Source: Acetobacterium wieringae
GTDB lineage: Bacteria; Bacillota; Clostridia; Eubacteriales; Eubacteriaceae
Direction: 5' to 3'
DNA length: 64,000 bases
NCBI RefSeq assembly: GCF_026646375.1
Contig: NZ_JAIPPU010000015.1
Location: forward strand, 1-64,000
Positions within the stretch are counted from its first letter, which is position 1; each line of letters opens with the position of its first letter. Position numbers and translations under genes: made by a program. The notes beneath the pieces were generated by a model. It saw nothing but the letters and a program-made list of their open reading frames with translations, was not told the DNA's origin and searched no databases. Shown here piece after piece: positions 43,539 through 52,815 of the stretch.

Positions 43539-44018
43539 TGCGCCAATCAGTTTGTTGATTTGTGCTAATTTTTCATCGATATTTTTGTCCTGCTGTTGTC
43601 TGGGTTCTAAAAAATCAAAACTGTTAAGAATTTGATTGCCGGCGAGATGAGTCTTCATTTTCTCAAAACACTTGTCAGCACCACCACCGCGATGGGTGGC
43701 TATCAGAATAATCTTCTTTCCCGTGATATCATAATCCTTAAAAAAAGTATTCAATGGCGGCGCGAGGGTATCGGCCCAAATCGGCGTACCGATAATCACA
43801 GTCTCATACTTTGACAGATCAATGGCCGGATTGATGAGTTTAGGGCACTCACCAAACTTGGCACTTTTCCCCCCGACCACATACTTGCTGATCTTCCCGG
43901 TAGGATACTCTTTCTGTGGTTTTAGTCGATAAAGATCAACCTCCGCATTTTTTCCGATTTCCCGAGCGATAAAATCCATATTTCCTTCCAGTGAATAATA
44001 AATAACCGCGGTTTTCAT
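43536..44018 (-). CDS. Flavodoxin
   Basis: A 160-residue flavodoxin: phosphate loop YSLEGNMDFIAREI, the flavin ring segment IGTPIWADTLAPPLNTFF, and the third loop ATHRGGGADKCFEKMKTHL. It has less similarity to the one at 15859 than either has to typical long flavodoxins, so they are not recent duplicates. It is the last gene after the GGDEF-EAL protein (33 bp gap), and may be part of that operon. Confidence 0.85.
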   Translation of the reverse strand: MKTAVIYYSLEGNMDFIAREIGKNAEVDLYRLKPQKEYPTGKISKYVVGGKSAKFGECPKLINPAIDLSKYETVIIGTPIWADTLAPPLNTFFKDYDITGKKIILIATHRGGGADKCFEKMKTHLAGNQILNSFDFLEPRQQQDKNIDEKLAQINKLIGA

Positions 44019-44050
44019 CTTTTGCCCCTTTCAATTTTTTAATCATCGTT

Positions 44051-47011
44051 TCATTCTTCCAATGAATTTTGGATGGCTTTCTTTTGCAATTCCCGAATTT
44101 CATTTTGCAACTCCGGATCGATTGCAGCAAACTCAAACATCGGCTGACCCAGATAAAATCCCTGAGCATAATCGATACCCATTGCGATGACTGTGGCCAG
44201 ATCATTGGATGCCTCAATACCTTCGGCCACTACCTTAACGCCCTTGTTATGACAAAAATTGACCAGATTAGCAACCAGATTTTGTTTGTCCACGTTGTTG
44301 TTAATCCCCTGAATCATTTCCATATCAATCTTTATTATATCTGGCAGCAGCGATAAAATCCGGATCTCATTAGAATAACCGCTACCAAAATCGTCCAACG
44401 CAATTGCCATCCCATTGTTTTTGATAAAGCGGATTTTTTCTGATAAGAGCTCGATATTACGGCTGTCTTCCTCAGTAACTTCAATGATTACCTGTTTAAA
44501 ATACTGCCGGTATTGCATTTCAACGAACAGATGATCTTCATCATTCAAACGCTGGCTGGGAATGCTGTTGATAAATATTTTGCGTTCTCCAAGTTCTTCA
44601 GCGTGTTTATCAAGGGTCTGAAACGCCATCAAAATGATCATTCGTTCCAGTTGCGCCAGTTTTGATTGAGCTGCCGCTACGGCCAGAATCTCCCTGGGAT
44701 TTTTGAAATTCTCAAGCAAGGGCCGCATCAATGCCTCGTAGCCCATAATCTCACCGCTTTTTAAATCGACAATGGGCTGAAAGGCAAAGCGTATCAGCTG
44801 CTCATCCAGCAGGCGATTGATGGCCTCACGGTTTTCCAGCAGGTAAGACATTTGCTGATAATACTCCCGATTGAATTCAAACAAGCACCCTTTTTCCTTG
44901 TGTTTGGCCTCATACATGGCAAAATCCGACCGTTTCAGCAACTCCAGAACGTTGCTGGCATCCTGGGGATACCAGGCCACCCCTGCCGAAAAACAAATCT
45001 GATTCTCATTGCCATCTGGTGTGGTCAGTAAAAAAGACTTGCCATAAGGATAGAGGTTTTTAATTTTTTGGCGCAGCTCCTCCTGATTGCCACAATCATG
45101 AAGGTAGATGGCAAACTCATCTCCGGAAATCCGGGAGACAATGCCACCAAACTGTTCAAAATAGCGGAAAATTTCACTAGCCCGGATAATCAGCCGATCT
45201 CCCACATCGTGGCCAAACGTGTCATTGATATATTTGAGATTGTCCAAATCAATAAAAATCATCGCCCCGATTTCATTGGGCTTTTCGGCGATTCTCCTTG
45301 TTGTTTCCCGCTTCAAGGCAGTGTTGCTAAACAGCCCTGTCAACGCATCATAGTCCAACTCATTGGTTAACCGTCGTTTTTCTTCAATGTCGTCAGTGAC
45401 GTCCTGGATCACCCCGACCAGTCCATTGGGCGACTTGGCCTCGAGAATCCGTAGCCACATCTGTTTTTCGGTATAGGCATCGTAATACTCATAGATATTT
45501 TCCTGACCTGCCACCGGTTTTTTAGTTAACTGCAGATAATAACGGGACCAGTCATCAAGAGTTATCACACTACCGGGCTCCAGATGGAGCAGCCAATAGA
45601 CAAAATCGGTAAGGATCACCTGGCTGTTTTCCAGTACTTCGTAGCCGCCAATCGGCAACAAACTCAATTCCAGAATTTTAGAGGTGGTTTTGGAGACATT
45701 CATCAAGCGCTGGTTTAACAATTGCACCGCCGCCGTCAGGTCATCAACCTCCCGCATTCCCGTGGGTTTGAAATAAATCTCATCATAGGGCGACAGTTCC
45801 CGGACGTATTTTGACAACCGGGAGATCTTTCGGGTAAAAAAGTAAACCAGTACAAAAACAGCCCCAAACGCCAGAACAGTGGTCATCAAAATACTGTAAA
45901 TCAGCTTCTCCCGCACGGATACCGAATTTTCCCGTAAAACATCTTTCGGCACCAGACAGGCCAGGGTCCAGTTCTGATCGGCAAAAGGCGAATTGTCACT
46001 ATAAACCTTCAATTTTTGAACCGAAGCAACCATTGTCCCCAGCGCTCCCAGTCGGGTTTCAAAAATCCCCTTATCCTGTCCTTTTGTAAGCGTCAACTGC
46101 TCGCCACTTTTTAAATAAGTTTCTGCCAAAACCCCACTGGGAATAAACCAGTCCAGATTCAGGGTCTGATCGATCATTTGGGTGATCACATAAAAACTGT
46201 TGTGATAAAGCAGGTCCGAATCCGGTAGATACTGCTGGCTAAAATAAGGCATATCAATTTCGATCCCCATCACTCCATAGCCGTTTCCATTTTCATCAAG
46301 AATCGGCAACGTATAGGTAACAACCTGTTGATTGTCTTGGAGCAGATCCCGGGGCGGTGACCAATAACCATACCGCTCCATTTCAGCGTTTTTAAACTGA
46401 CTGCTGGCCCAGATTGGTTTCTCATAAAAGTCAAAGGCTCCGGCTGAATTTTCTCGACGCAGATCCAGATCCCAACGGATGCTGGTAGCCATAGTATATT
46501 GTTTGGATACCGCGATGGGACCAATTTCCATTAAATAGTTTGACGTCACACCACTATCCGGAGTGCTATTGCGAATATATACCGCCGAATGCGCCGCAGG
46601 ATCGCCTTTGTTCGAATTTGAACCATTCAAAACAAAGAAGGCCCCGGTCACCTGGTTTTCTTTCAGGATTGTTACCAGTGACTGACTGGCCCGCAAAGCC
46701 GTTTCATTATATGCCGAGTCATTGAGATACAACGCATTGGGAGCACTACCCTGCTGCTGAGCCAACAAAATTAAAGCAGCATTCAGTTGTTCGGTCTCAT
46801 CGGCGACATTCGCAATCGTCTGACCAACCGATGCATCAAATGTTTTCTTCCGGGTTTCGGTGGTATTATTCAACAAGCGCACCGCTTCAGCATCCAACAT
46901 GAAAAAGACCTGAGATACCCACAACGCCGATAGTAAGGCCACGCTTTGAAAGGTGACAATCAGCGCCAATAATATATTTAACTGTCTTCGAAGGGTCCAG
47001 GTTTTTTTCAT
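44051..47011 (-). CDS. Membrane GGDEF-EAL protein with extracytoplasmic Cache-like sensor
   Basis: A 986-residue c-di-GMP turnover protein: TM about 13-35, a large outside sensor domain (about 36-365) of dCache type, TM about 370-393, a HAMP-like linker and a PAS-like segment around 440-545, GGDEF about 560-715 and EAL about 735-975. The GGDEF motif reads RISGDEF, a one-residue deviation. The EAL side keeps EALMRP, FINSIP, VIIEVTEED, ALDDFGSGYS and VVAEGIE, so it is probably an active phosphodiesterase. It follows the orphan solute-binding lipoprotein by 35 bp. Confidence 0.9.
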   Translation of the reverse strand: MKKTWTLRRQLNILLALIVTFQSVALLSALWVSQVFFMLDAEAVRLLNNTTETRKKTFDASVGQTIANVADETEQLNAALILLAQQQGSAPNALYLNDSAYNETALRASQSLVTILKENQVTGAFFVLNGSNSNKGDPAAHSAVYIRNSTPDSGVTSNYLMEIGPIAVSKQYTMATSIRWDLDLRRENSAGAFDFYEKPIWASSQFKNAEMERYGYWSPPRDLLQDNQQVVTYTLPILDENGNGYGVMGIEIDMPYFSQQYLPDSDLLYHNSFYVITQMIDQTLNLDWFIPSGVLAETYLKSGEQLTLTKGQDKGIFETRLGALGTMVASVQKLKVYSDNSPFADQNWTLACLVPKDVLRENSVSVREKLIYSILMTTVLAFGAVFVLVYFFTRKISRLSKYVRELSPYDEIYFKPTGMREVDDLTAAVQLLNQRLMNVSKTTSKILELSLLPIGGYEVLENSQVILTDFVYWLLHLEPGSVITLDDWSRYYLQLTKKPVAGQENIYEYYDAYTEKQMWLRILEAKSPNGLVGVIQDVTDDIEEKRRLTNELDYDALTGLFSNTALKRETTRRIAEKPNEIGAMIFIDLDNLKYINDTFGHDVGDRLIIRASEIFRYFEQFGGIVSRISGDEFAIYLHDCGNQEELRQKIKNLYPYGKSFLLTTPDGNENQICFSAGVAWYPQDASNVLELLKRSDFAMYEAKHKEKGCLFEFNREYYQQMSYLLENREAINRLLDEQLIRFAFQPIVDLKSGEIMGYEALMRPLLENFKNPREILAVAAAQSKLAQLERMIILMAFQTLDKHAEELGERKIFINSIPSQRLNDEDHLFVEMQYRQYFKQVIIEVTEEDSRNIELLSEKIRFIKNNGMAIALDDFGSGYSNEIRILSLLPDIIKIDMEMIQGINNNVDKQNLVANLVNFCHNKGVKVVAEGIEASNDLATVIAMGIDYAQGFYLGQPMFEFAAIDPELQNEIRELQKKAIQNSLEE

Positions 47012-47046
47012 TCCAGTTTCCTTATCAATTGTTTTATTGCGCTTGA

Positions 47047-48507
47047 CTATTTTTCAACATAGGCTATCCCGGACTCATCAAGCTGGCTGCGAATAACGGT
47101 CAACCACTCTTCAAACCGGGCATTAAGATCCAGCGCCGCCAGTATTTCCTCTTCTGACAACCCTTGTTCCTTTAAAACTACTGCATTTTGACGCCCGGCT
47201 TCACCCATTGCCATCAATGATTTTTCCAGCGTCGTTCGCACCTCATAGCTGCCTTTAAAAGGGAGAGACGCATAAGTTTCCCGTTCCATGATCTGATCCA
47301 GCGCAATCTCATAGACTTTTGCAATATTTTGATCGGTATCTGTTCCTGTACTTAACGTCTCTAGCGAGGTTTTAAACGCTTCATTCTCGTAAGCACCAGC
47401 TTGTACTGGCAGGTACCCGGTCGTCATGGCAAAATCAATATTTTGAGCTTCGGCAGTAAACCATTTTAGAAAAACCGCCGCCCCTTCCTGCTTATCCGGG
47501 GTCGAGTTAGTCACACTCATCCCTGCCCCCTGCTGGATTGCATCAGGGCTGCCACCGGAAAATACCGGGTAGGATAGCGCCAGAAAATTGATGGGCTGTT
47601 GCGTATTGTCTTTTTCGATCCAGGTTGGGAAATAGGCAGCACCCGATGATGAACCAACATAGGCTACCAGATCCCCGGCCTTAATATCATCTGAACGGAA
47701 TTTACCGACTGCATTGAAATAACCCAGACTCATACCGCCATAATAAGTATCAAAGATCTTTTTCATCACGTCCTTATTCAACACCACCTGCTGATTTTCG
47801 CCATCGATAACTTCAACACCCAATTGCTTATTGCCAATGATGACATAATTCGCCACCGAGTCAACCCCCATCAGGCTTTTTCCATCACCAACAATTGTCG
47901 GGGTCTGGGCATCCGTCCATTTATAATAAGCCTGAGCCGCCGCGTAAACGCCTTCCCACGTGCCAAGCTTACTAGCATCCAAACCACTTTCTGCGGCAAA
48001 TTCATTCCATGCAGTTTCATTAACATAAAGCAGCTCGGTACTTTTGACAATCGGCAGAATCAATAGCCGCTCGCCGTCAAATTGGCCACTGTTTAAAAAC
48101 TCTTCCACATACTGCACCTTTTCTGCTTTTGTAAAGTAATCGTTTAAATCGCATAATTTTCCCAACCCATCTATTTCTAACGCCTTATCAGGATAACAGG
48201 AGAATACATCCGGCATGGATTCGGCATTGATAACGCCATTGGCGGCATCCGTAACAGCTTTTTCGAGTTCCGCAACACTGCCTTTGGCAACCGCATTAAC
48301 CACCACCCCTTTTTCGGAACCCACACTGGTGTTAAACGCATCCACCGCTTTTTCCAGGGCAATCTTATTATCCCCGACATAATAATGCCACAGGGTAATC
48401 GAAACCGGATTTTTAGGATCGAGTGCTGTCTTTTCCCCGGGTGAGCAGGCTGTCAGGGTGATCAACATGCTTAAAAACAGACAGACTAGTTTCATTCTTC
48501 TTTTCAT
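47047..48507 (-). CDS. Extracellular solute-binding lipoprotein without transporter genes
   Basis: A 486-residue ABC-type family 1 binding protein: lipobox ITLTAC with Cys21, then the two-lobe fold with ITLWHYYVGDNK, MPDVFSCYPDKALEI and GGMSLGYFNAV. Such proteins bind sugars or oligosaccharides. No permease or ATPase genes adjoin; instead it heads an operon with the GGDEF-EAL sensor. A role as ligand receptor for that sensor is therefore an inference. AAGGAG lies about 12 bases before ATG 48507. Confidence 0.88.
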   Translation of the reverse strand: MKRRMKLVCLFLSMLITLTACSPGEKTALDPKNPVSITLWHYYVGDNKIALEKAVDAFNTSVGSEKGVVVNAVAKGSVAELEKAVTDAANGVINAESMPDVFSCYPDKALEIDGLGKLCDLNDYFTKAEKVQYVEEFLNSGQFDGERLLILPIVKSTELLYVNETAWNEFAAESGLDASKLGTWEGVYAAAQAYYKWTDAQTPTIVGDGKSLMGVDSVANYVIIGNKQLGVEVIDGENQQVVLNKDVMKKIFDTYYGGMSLGYFNAVGKFRSDDIKAGDLVAYVGSSSGAAYFPTWIEKDNTQQPINFLALSYPVFSGGSPDAIQQGAGMSVTNSTPDKQEGAAVFLKWFTAEAQNIDFAMTTGYLPVQAGAYENEAFKTSLETLSTGTDTDQNIAKVYEIALDQIMERETYASLPFKGSYEVRTTLEKSLMAMGEAGRQNAVVLKEQGLSEEEILAALDLNARFEEWLTVIRSQLDESGIAYVEK

Positions 48508-48850
48508 TCGCTTTTGCTACTCCTTTAATTTATGAATCCCAAGATTTTTAGGCTGTCATTAACAATTGCCCTCAACTGCTGATGCTTTTCTGATTTTAGC
48601 TTGTGTATTTTTTGCTGTACTATTTCAGAAATTTTCTGTCATTTACTGAACATTTTATCAGAGGTTTGCCTCGATGAAAAGAACTATTGCAGAAATAAAA
48701 GACTTCTACGGTCTTTTGATCTGAAAAAATTAACACCATTTTAAAGCAACCCAAAATACCACCATTTTGTTTTACAAATAACTTGAAACCAGGTTTTCAA
48801 ACCTATATACTTTAGTCATTTCAAATTATATTGTGCTAGGGAGACTCAAG

Positions 48851-49090
48851 ATGACAAAAAACGTTTGGATTGCCGGATTACTAATTCTTCTATTTGTTGT
48901 TTTATGTGGCTGTTCTGTCAAACCGGTTGCCGAAAATAAGCCACCAGCACTTACTGATGACCCGGATCAGCTTATCGGCAAGTGGGAATTGTTGGGCGAA
49001 AATGGCTACTATGAAAACTATGAGTTTACACCAGATCATCAGGTTATTATTGAAAACCGCACTCTGGGGAAATGGGTGAAGGTTGTTTAG
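48851..49090 (+). CDS. Small lipoprotein
   Basis: A 79-residue predicted lipoprotein: signal KNVWIAGLLILLFVVLCGC with lipobox Cys20, then a short beta-rich part (DQLIGKWELLGENGYYENYEF, RTLGKWVKVV). GKWEL and NYEF-type motifs are seen in lipocalin-like or DUF5640-type domains, which are normally longer, so it may be truncated. GGGAG seven bases upstream of ATG 48851 decides the start. The space 48508-48850 holds no gene that I can support. Confidence 0.65.
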   Translation: MTKNVWIAGLLILLFVVLCGCSVKPVAENKPPALTDDPDQLIGKWELLGENGYYENYEFTPDHQVIIENRTLGKWVKVV

Positions 49091-49560
49091 AAGCCCAATT
49101 AATATAAAAAGCATACATCTGCCTCTCTTAAATAATTTGTTGTTTCGGCAATTGTGGCATTTTACTGTTCCACTTGAATAGCTTGGTTTTATGCTATTTT
49201 AGAACAATTTATGCAATAATTAGTTACTTAGTTGATATGATACTATTATTCTAATTTTTTTGCAATTATTTATCGCTTTACGGAAAAATATATATTTGAG
49301 TTTGACATAAATATTCCATTTTATGACTAAATCACTGTTAACTATTTGCGTTGATGGTTCGATACCTTTTATGTTGTCATCGACTTTCAATTTAACATAT
49401 TTTAATAATCTCGGACAATCGTTTCGCAGCTTCATCAAAATCCCGAACGTTCATTGCGAACAGAAGCTCATGATGGCTATTATTTAGTGGGCAACTGAAA
49501 CTGATGCTGCACCGTATTCCGATGTTTTTATGATTATTGCGGCAACCTCCGCCCCCCCCA

Positions 49561-49605
49561 AAAAAAGCAAAAACCGATACTGCAATTTTATTTGCAACAC
49601 CGGTT
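49561..49605 (-). terminator. Terminator after the cysteine-rich protein gene
   Basis: ACCG.TGTTGCAA and TTGCAGTA.CGGT arms, followed by TTTTTGCTTTTTTT on the minus strand and then a G8 run (49552-49559). The remainder of 49091-49653 shows no supportable gene. Confidence 0.65.
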
Positions 49606-49653
49606 CAGGCAAATTTTTTAATTTAAGTTATTTCACTGTTGATAGTTTGATCT

Positions 49654-50193
49654 TTACTTCCAGATATCTTTTTCGGGAATAATTTTCATCAAACATTTGT
49701 CATCACCCATTTTGACACTTTTTAGAAGCTCCACCTCGACTTGGCACTGAAATGCTTTTTCAAAAAGCACCTGGCTGTAGCCGGTGGTGCATTGACACCA
49801 GGTATCCGTCTCCAGCCGGTCAACGCCTTCTAACATTGGGCAAGGGCAAAATGGAAACTGGAGATAGAGCTCCCCATTATTACTATAAAGCCCCGCAGCA
49901 TTGGCTTTGGCCTGACTACCGAATTCTTCCAAACTCGCTGATTCGGCGACCAGTTCGTTGAGTAGCGCCAAGCGCTCATCCATGCCGTAGCCACACTGAC
50001 AGTTTCTGCGAATCTGCACAACCGTATCGTGATCAAACTGGTTTTCCAACCGTTTCATTGTCGCTTGAACCCAGCTCGGGTTATCCTCCAATTCATCCGA
50101 CCCAACTACGATCGCTTTGGCAACCGCCTCATTGCTTTGGTCTTTGACCGCCTGAAAAATAACCTGTTCCTGAATTTTTCTAATATCAAACAT
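49654..50193 (-). CDS. Cysteine-rich protein, DUF6144-like
   Basis: A 179-residue protein with conserved-looking cysteines: RRNCQCGYGMDERL (about 81-94), FPFCPCPMLEG (about 132-142), TWCQCTTGYSQVLFEK (about 149-164) and GDDKCLMKI at the end. The closing GDDKC motif is shared with small ligand- or metal-binding domains of anaerobes. I think it belongs to DUF6144, but am not sure. Six or seven cysteines suggest a metal or Fe-S cluster. AGGATG precedes the start; a single gene. Confidence 0.75.
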   Translation of the reverse strand: MFDIRKIQEQVIFQAVKDQSNEAVAKAIVVGSDELEDNPSWVQATMKRLENQFDHDTVVQIRRNCQCGYGMDERLALLNELVAESASLEEFGSQAKANAAGLYSNNGELYLQFPFCPCPMLEGVDRLETDTWCQCTTGYSQVLFEKAFQCQVEVELLKSVKMGDDKCLMKIIPEKDIWK

Positions 50194-50357
50194 ATTAACA
50201 TCCTCCGTTTTTATTTAATCATCCGCTTGGCTTTTTGAATCAGGCCGTTATTTGTTTATCTTCCAATAAAAAAACAAACCCCTTTCAAATCGACCCCTGT
50301 CTTTTGACAACTATCATTATAAAAGAAAGTCTGTTTCATTACTTCTGAATTCTTGCG

Positions 50358-51191
50358 CTATTTAACTGGGATGCATAAATCCATGATCACTTGGCTCTGT
50401 GCTCTGTCAATTTGGCGATAAATATTAAGACCATAGCGTTCATCCATTTTATAACCACTGTCTGGCAACCAGATATTATAGATGCCTTGAAGGGTTTCAT
50501 AAATATCTTTGATCAGCCCATCAAAGCGGTAAATCGCAAATTTCCCTCCGCCGATAGTCATGCTGTTGGTACACTGACAGTTAACATCGATGGTTATACA
50601 TAAATCATATAAACATTGGCCGATCCGAGTAATGGCCGGATCATCATAGTAACGTTCAATTAGGAGGGTCTCAGCATGAATATCGGCTTGGTGTTTGGCC
50701 GTAAAAGCTTCCCACTGGGCGCCCAGATCAAGGTAATTCCCCAAATACCGTTCGTAAATCACCTGGAATTCCGCCAGTTGCCGAATTTCAATCTTCTGAT
50801 CGTATCCCTCAAAGGCCTGAAATCGTGCCAGTTGATCGGGACGATAGGGGTGAGGGGCATCACTGGTATTCACGGTTTTGCGAAATTCTGCCGGGGAAAG
50901 GTGATGGTGCTTTTTAAAAGCAGAGCTGTAGTTTGATGAACTATAGCCATAACTGGTTCCGATAGTGGTAATTGATTTATCTTTGCCGAGCTTCATTTCA
51001 ATTGCACTTTGTTCCATTTTCAACCGCTTGATAAAAGCATAAACCCCTTCACCAGTTTCGGCTTTGAAAATCCGGCACAAATAATATTTGGACAAATGAC
51101 AATAATCAGCTACATCAGCGATGGTGATTTCCTCATTCAGGTTGTCAATAATAAATTCAATGGCTTTACAGACGCATTCATTTTTTAGCAT
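50358..51191 (-). CDS. AraC-family regulator with GyrI-like effector domain
   Basis: A 277-residue regulator: two HTH motifs in residues 8-108 (TIADVADYCHLSKYYLCRIFKAETGEGV and TIGTSYGYSSSNYSSAFKKHH), then a GyrI/SOUL-like small-molecule domain from 125. Relatives such as Rob, or BmrR's effector domain, bind drugs. It follows the GNAT gene by 10 bp, so regulator and acetyltransferase are probably one operon. Confidence 0.88.
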   Translation of the reverse strand: MLKNECVCKAIEFIIDNLNEEITIADVADYCHLSKYYLCRIFKAETGEGVYAFIKRLKMEQSAIEMKLGKDKSITTIGTSYGYSSSNYSSAFKKHHHLSPAEFRKTVNTSDAPHPYRPDQLARFQAFEGYDQKIEIRQLAEFQVIYERYLGNYLDLGAQWEAFTAKHQADIHAETLLIERYYDDPAITRIGQCLYDLCITIDVNCQCTNSMTIGGGKFAIYRFDGLIKDIYETLQGIYNIWLPDSGYKMDERYGLNIYRQIDRAQSQVIMDLCIPVK

Positions 51192-51201
51192 CGTCCCATT
51201 A

Positions 51202-51708
51202 TCACTCTCGGATTAACGCATAAAGTTTCATATCCTCTATCTGATCATTTTTGACAGCATTCTTTCTGAGGATTCCTTCCGGCTGGAAGCCAGCTTTTTC
51301 GAGGATCCGGCATGACCCCAGGTTTCGGACAAACGGTTCGGCGAAAATCCGGATGATATCAGTTGTTTCAAAAATCAGTTCACAGATCTGTTTTACCGCC
51401 CGGGTTCCATGTCCTTGGCCCCAATCAGGTTCGGCGATGTAATAACCCAGTTCGGCTGTTCGAAAATGGATGTTTTCTTTGCGAAACACCCCAATGCTAC
51501 CAATAACCCGATTTCCATCGGTAACAGCATACGCAAAGGTTTGATCCTGATCGGCATCCAGCATTGCCTGAATATATCCTTTTGCATCGTCAATGGTATA
51601 GGGAAAAGGCAACCCATCCCGCAAGTTGTCCAGAATTTTTTGGTTGTTCAGCATCTCCGAAAGCTGTTGCGCATCTGCCATTTTCCATTTGCGTAGTTTT
51701 GTCTTCAA
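51202..51708 (-). CDS. GNAT N-acetyltransferase (RimJ/RimL-like)
   Basis: A 168-residue GNAT: KLRKWKMADAQQLSEMLNN, GYYIAEPDWGQGHGTRAVKQI as acetyl-CoA loop (QGHGT), and RIFAEPFVRNLGSCRILEKAGF at the C-terminus. Close to RimJ/RimL-type enzymes that modify protein N-termini or antibiotics. TTG at 51708 is the likely start, with GAGGAAAG upstream and the DUF3795 stop abutting. Confidence 0.85.
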   Translation of the reverse strand: MKTKLRKWKMADAQQLSEMLNNQKILDNLRDGLPFPYTIDDAKGYIQAMLDADQDQTFAYAVTDGNRVIGSIGVFRKENIHFRTAELGYYIAEPDWGQGHGTRAVKQICELIFETTDIIRIFAEPFVRNLGSCRILEKAGFQPEGILRKNAVKNDQIEDMKLYALIRE

Positions 51709-52161
51709 TTAACTTTCCTCCTCGTTCCAGCGGTAGCGCTTATTTTTTCGCAAAGTCTCAAGATCACACTGCAGACAGAGCCCATTATGACAGCAAATGG
51801 GTTCCCCACATTTAGGGCATGCCCACCGCCTTGTTTCGCTTTTTAGAAGCGCCGCCATCCCATTTTTCTGCAGCGCCTTCAGGTTTTCAATCATACTCAT
51901 ATGATATTTGGTCCGATAGCGCTTATCCAGTCCCTTTAGACGCTTACAGGGAAAATCATGGCATTCATAACAGAAGCGAACCTGTCCGTTTTTGAGCAGC
52001 TCACACCGGTCACCCATATGGGTGCAGTTTTCGCCCCTTGGAATACAGCCGGGGCAGTATTTCCGATTAAAACCCTGTTTTTTTAAATCATATTTTTTCA
52101 TTTGATAGGCGACACATAAGCTGCAATTCATACCACATGGGGCAATCAGGTTTTCTTCCAT
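51709..52161 (-). CDS. DUF3795 cysteine-rich protein
   Basis: A 150-residue protein of the DUF3795 type: MEENLIAPCGMNCSLCVAY at the start, CPGCIPRGENC, RFCYECHDFPCKRL, and a C-terminal zinc-ribbon-like CPKCGEPICCHNGLCLQCD. At least fifteen cysteines point to metal or Fe-S binding. Function unknown. ATG 52161 with GAGGTG upstream is chosen over GTG 52170. The stop abuts the GNAT start. Confidence 0.85.
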   Translation of the reverse strand: MEENLIAPCGMNCSLCVAYQMKKYDLKKQGFNRKYCPGCIPRGENCTHMGDRCELLKNGQVRFCYECHDFPCKRLKGLDKRYRTKYHMSMIENLKALQKNGMAALLKSETRRWACPKCGEPICCHNGLCLQCDLETLRKNKRYRWNEEES

Positions 52162-52255
52162 CACGAACACCTCTCATTATTCATCGCACAATTTTCTATA
52201 AAACATTGCCTTATAAACATGAAATCATTTGAAGCAAACAAAATGCCAATGGCTA

Positions 52256-52615
52256 TCAGCCGAATGGTATGGCAATTTTGGCATACATCGTCAATAAACT
52301 CAGGCCAACGATAACAACATATGGTGAATACTTAAACAATGGATCTTTAAGCAGTTCGACAAACATGATGAATAGTCCGACCAGGAAGGCAACCAGTCCA
52401 AAATTAAAAAAAACGGTCCTGATACTAATGATTTCCCACGGCAGCATGATAAAATTTATATAACCCGAATGTGAAAAACAGATTAATAAACAGGCCACTG
52501 CCACAAAGGCATTTGACAGTCTAATTGATGGCTCAATATTTTTTATTGTCCTTGATAATATGATCAAATACACGACGATAAGCATAGCGCCACATAATAG
52601 CAACAGATCACTCAT
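52256..52615 (-). CDS. Small membrane protein of unknown function
   Basis: A 119-residue protein with four hydrophobic segments (about 3-20, 33-52, 63-83 and 95-113). No family recognised and no polar motif of note apart from FNFGLVAFLVGLFIMFVELL. It lies between the DUF3795 operon and the aldolase gene, with 94 bp to the former, so co-transcription is not clear. Confidence 0.65.
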   Translation of the reverse strand: MSDLLLLCGAMLIVVYLIILSRTIKNIEPSIRLSNAFVAVACLLICFSHSGYINFIMLPWEIISIRTVFFNFGLVAFLVGLFIMFVELLKDPLFKYSPYVVIVGLSLLTMYAKIAIPFG

Positions 52616-52757
52616 CTTCAGCCTCCAGTTTTGTTTTTTTTGTCATATCCTCGCTGTTTGGGCTTTTACACATAAACAACGGCTACCAATTGTATATTTA
52701 TTGTAGCATGTTGTTGTCGAGCTGACAAACAAAACGTCCTGTTGCTTTGTAACGCGC

Positions 52758-52786
52758 TCAAAAAAAGAGCGCATCACTACGCTCTC
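52758..52786 (-). terminator. Terminator after the aldolase gene
   Basis: GAGCG and CGCTC arms with a loop of seven bases, then a run of seven T on the minus strand, about 30 bp past the stop at 52816. Confidence 0.65.
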
Positions 52787-52815
52787 TTATAACTGATAAT
52801 TCAGAATCCCGTCAT

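Noticed and set aside
48508..48850. A c-di-GMP riboswitch near the GGDEF-EAL operon
   Set aside because: The conserved riboswitch core motifs were not found in the leader, only AT-rich sequence.
49220..49438. A 72-codon minus-strand open frame
   Set aside because: AT-rich, Lys/Ile-heavy translation without ribosome binding site or similarity.
49552..49566. A run of eight C followed by A-run as a phase-variable tract
   Set aside because: It lies in the tail of a terminator outside any reading frame or promoter, so slippage would have no clear effect.
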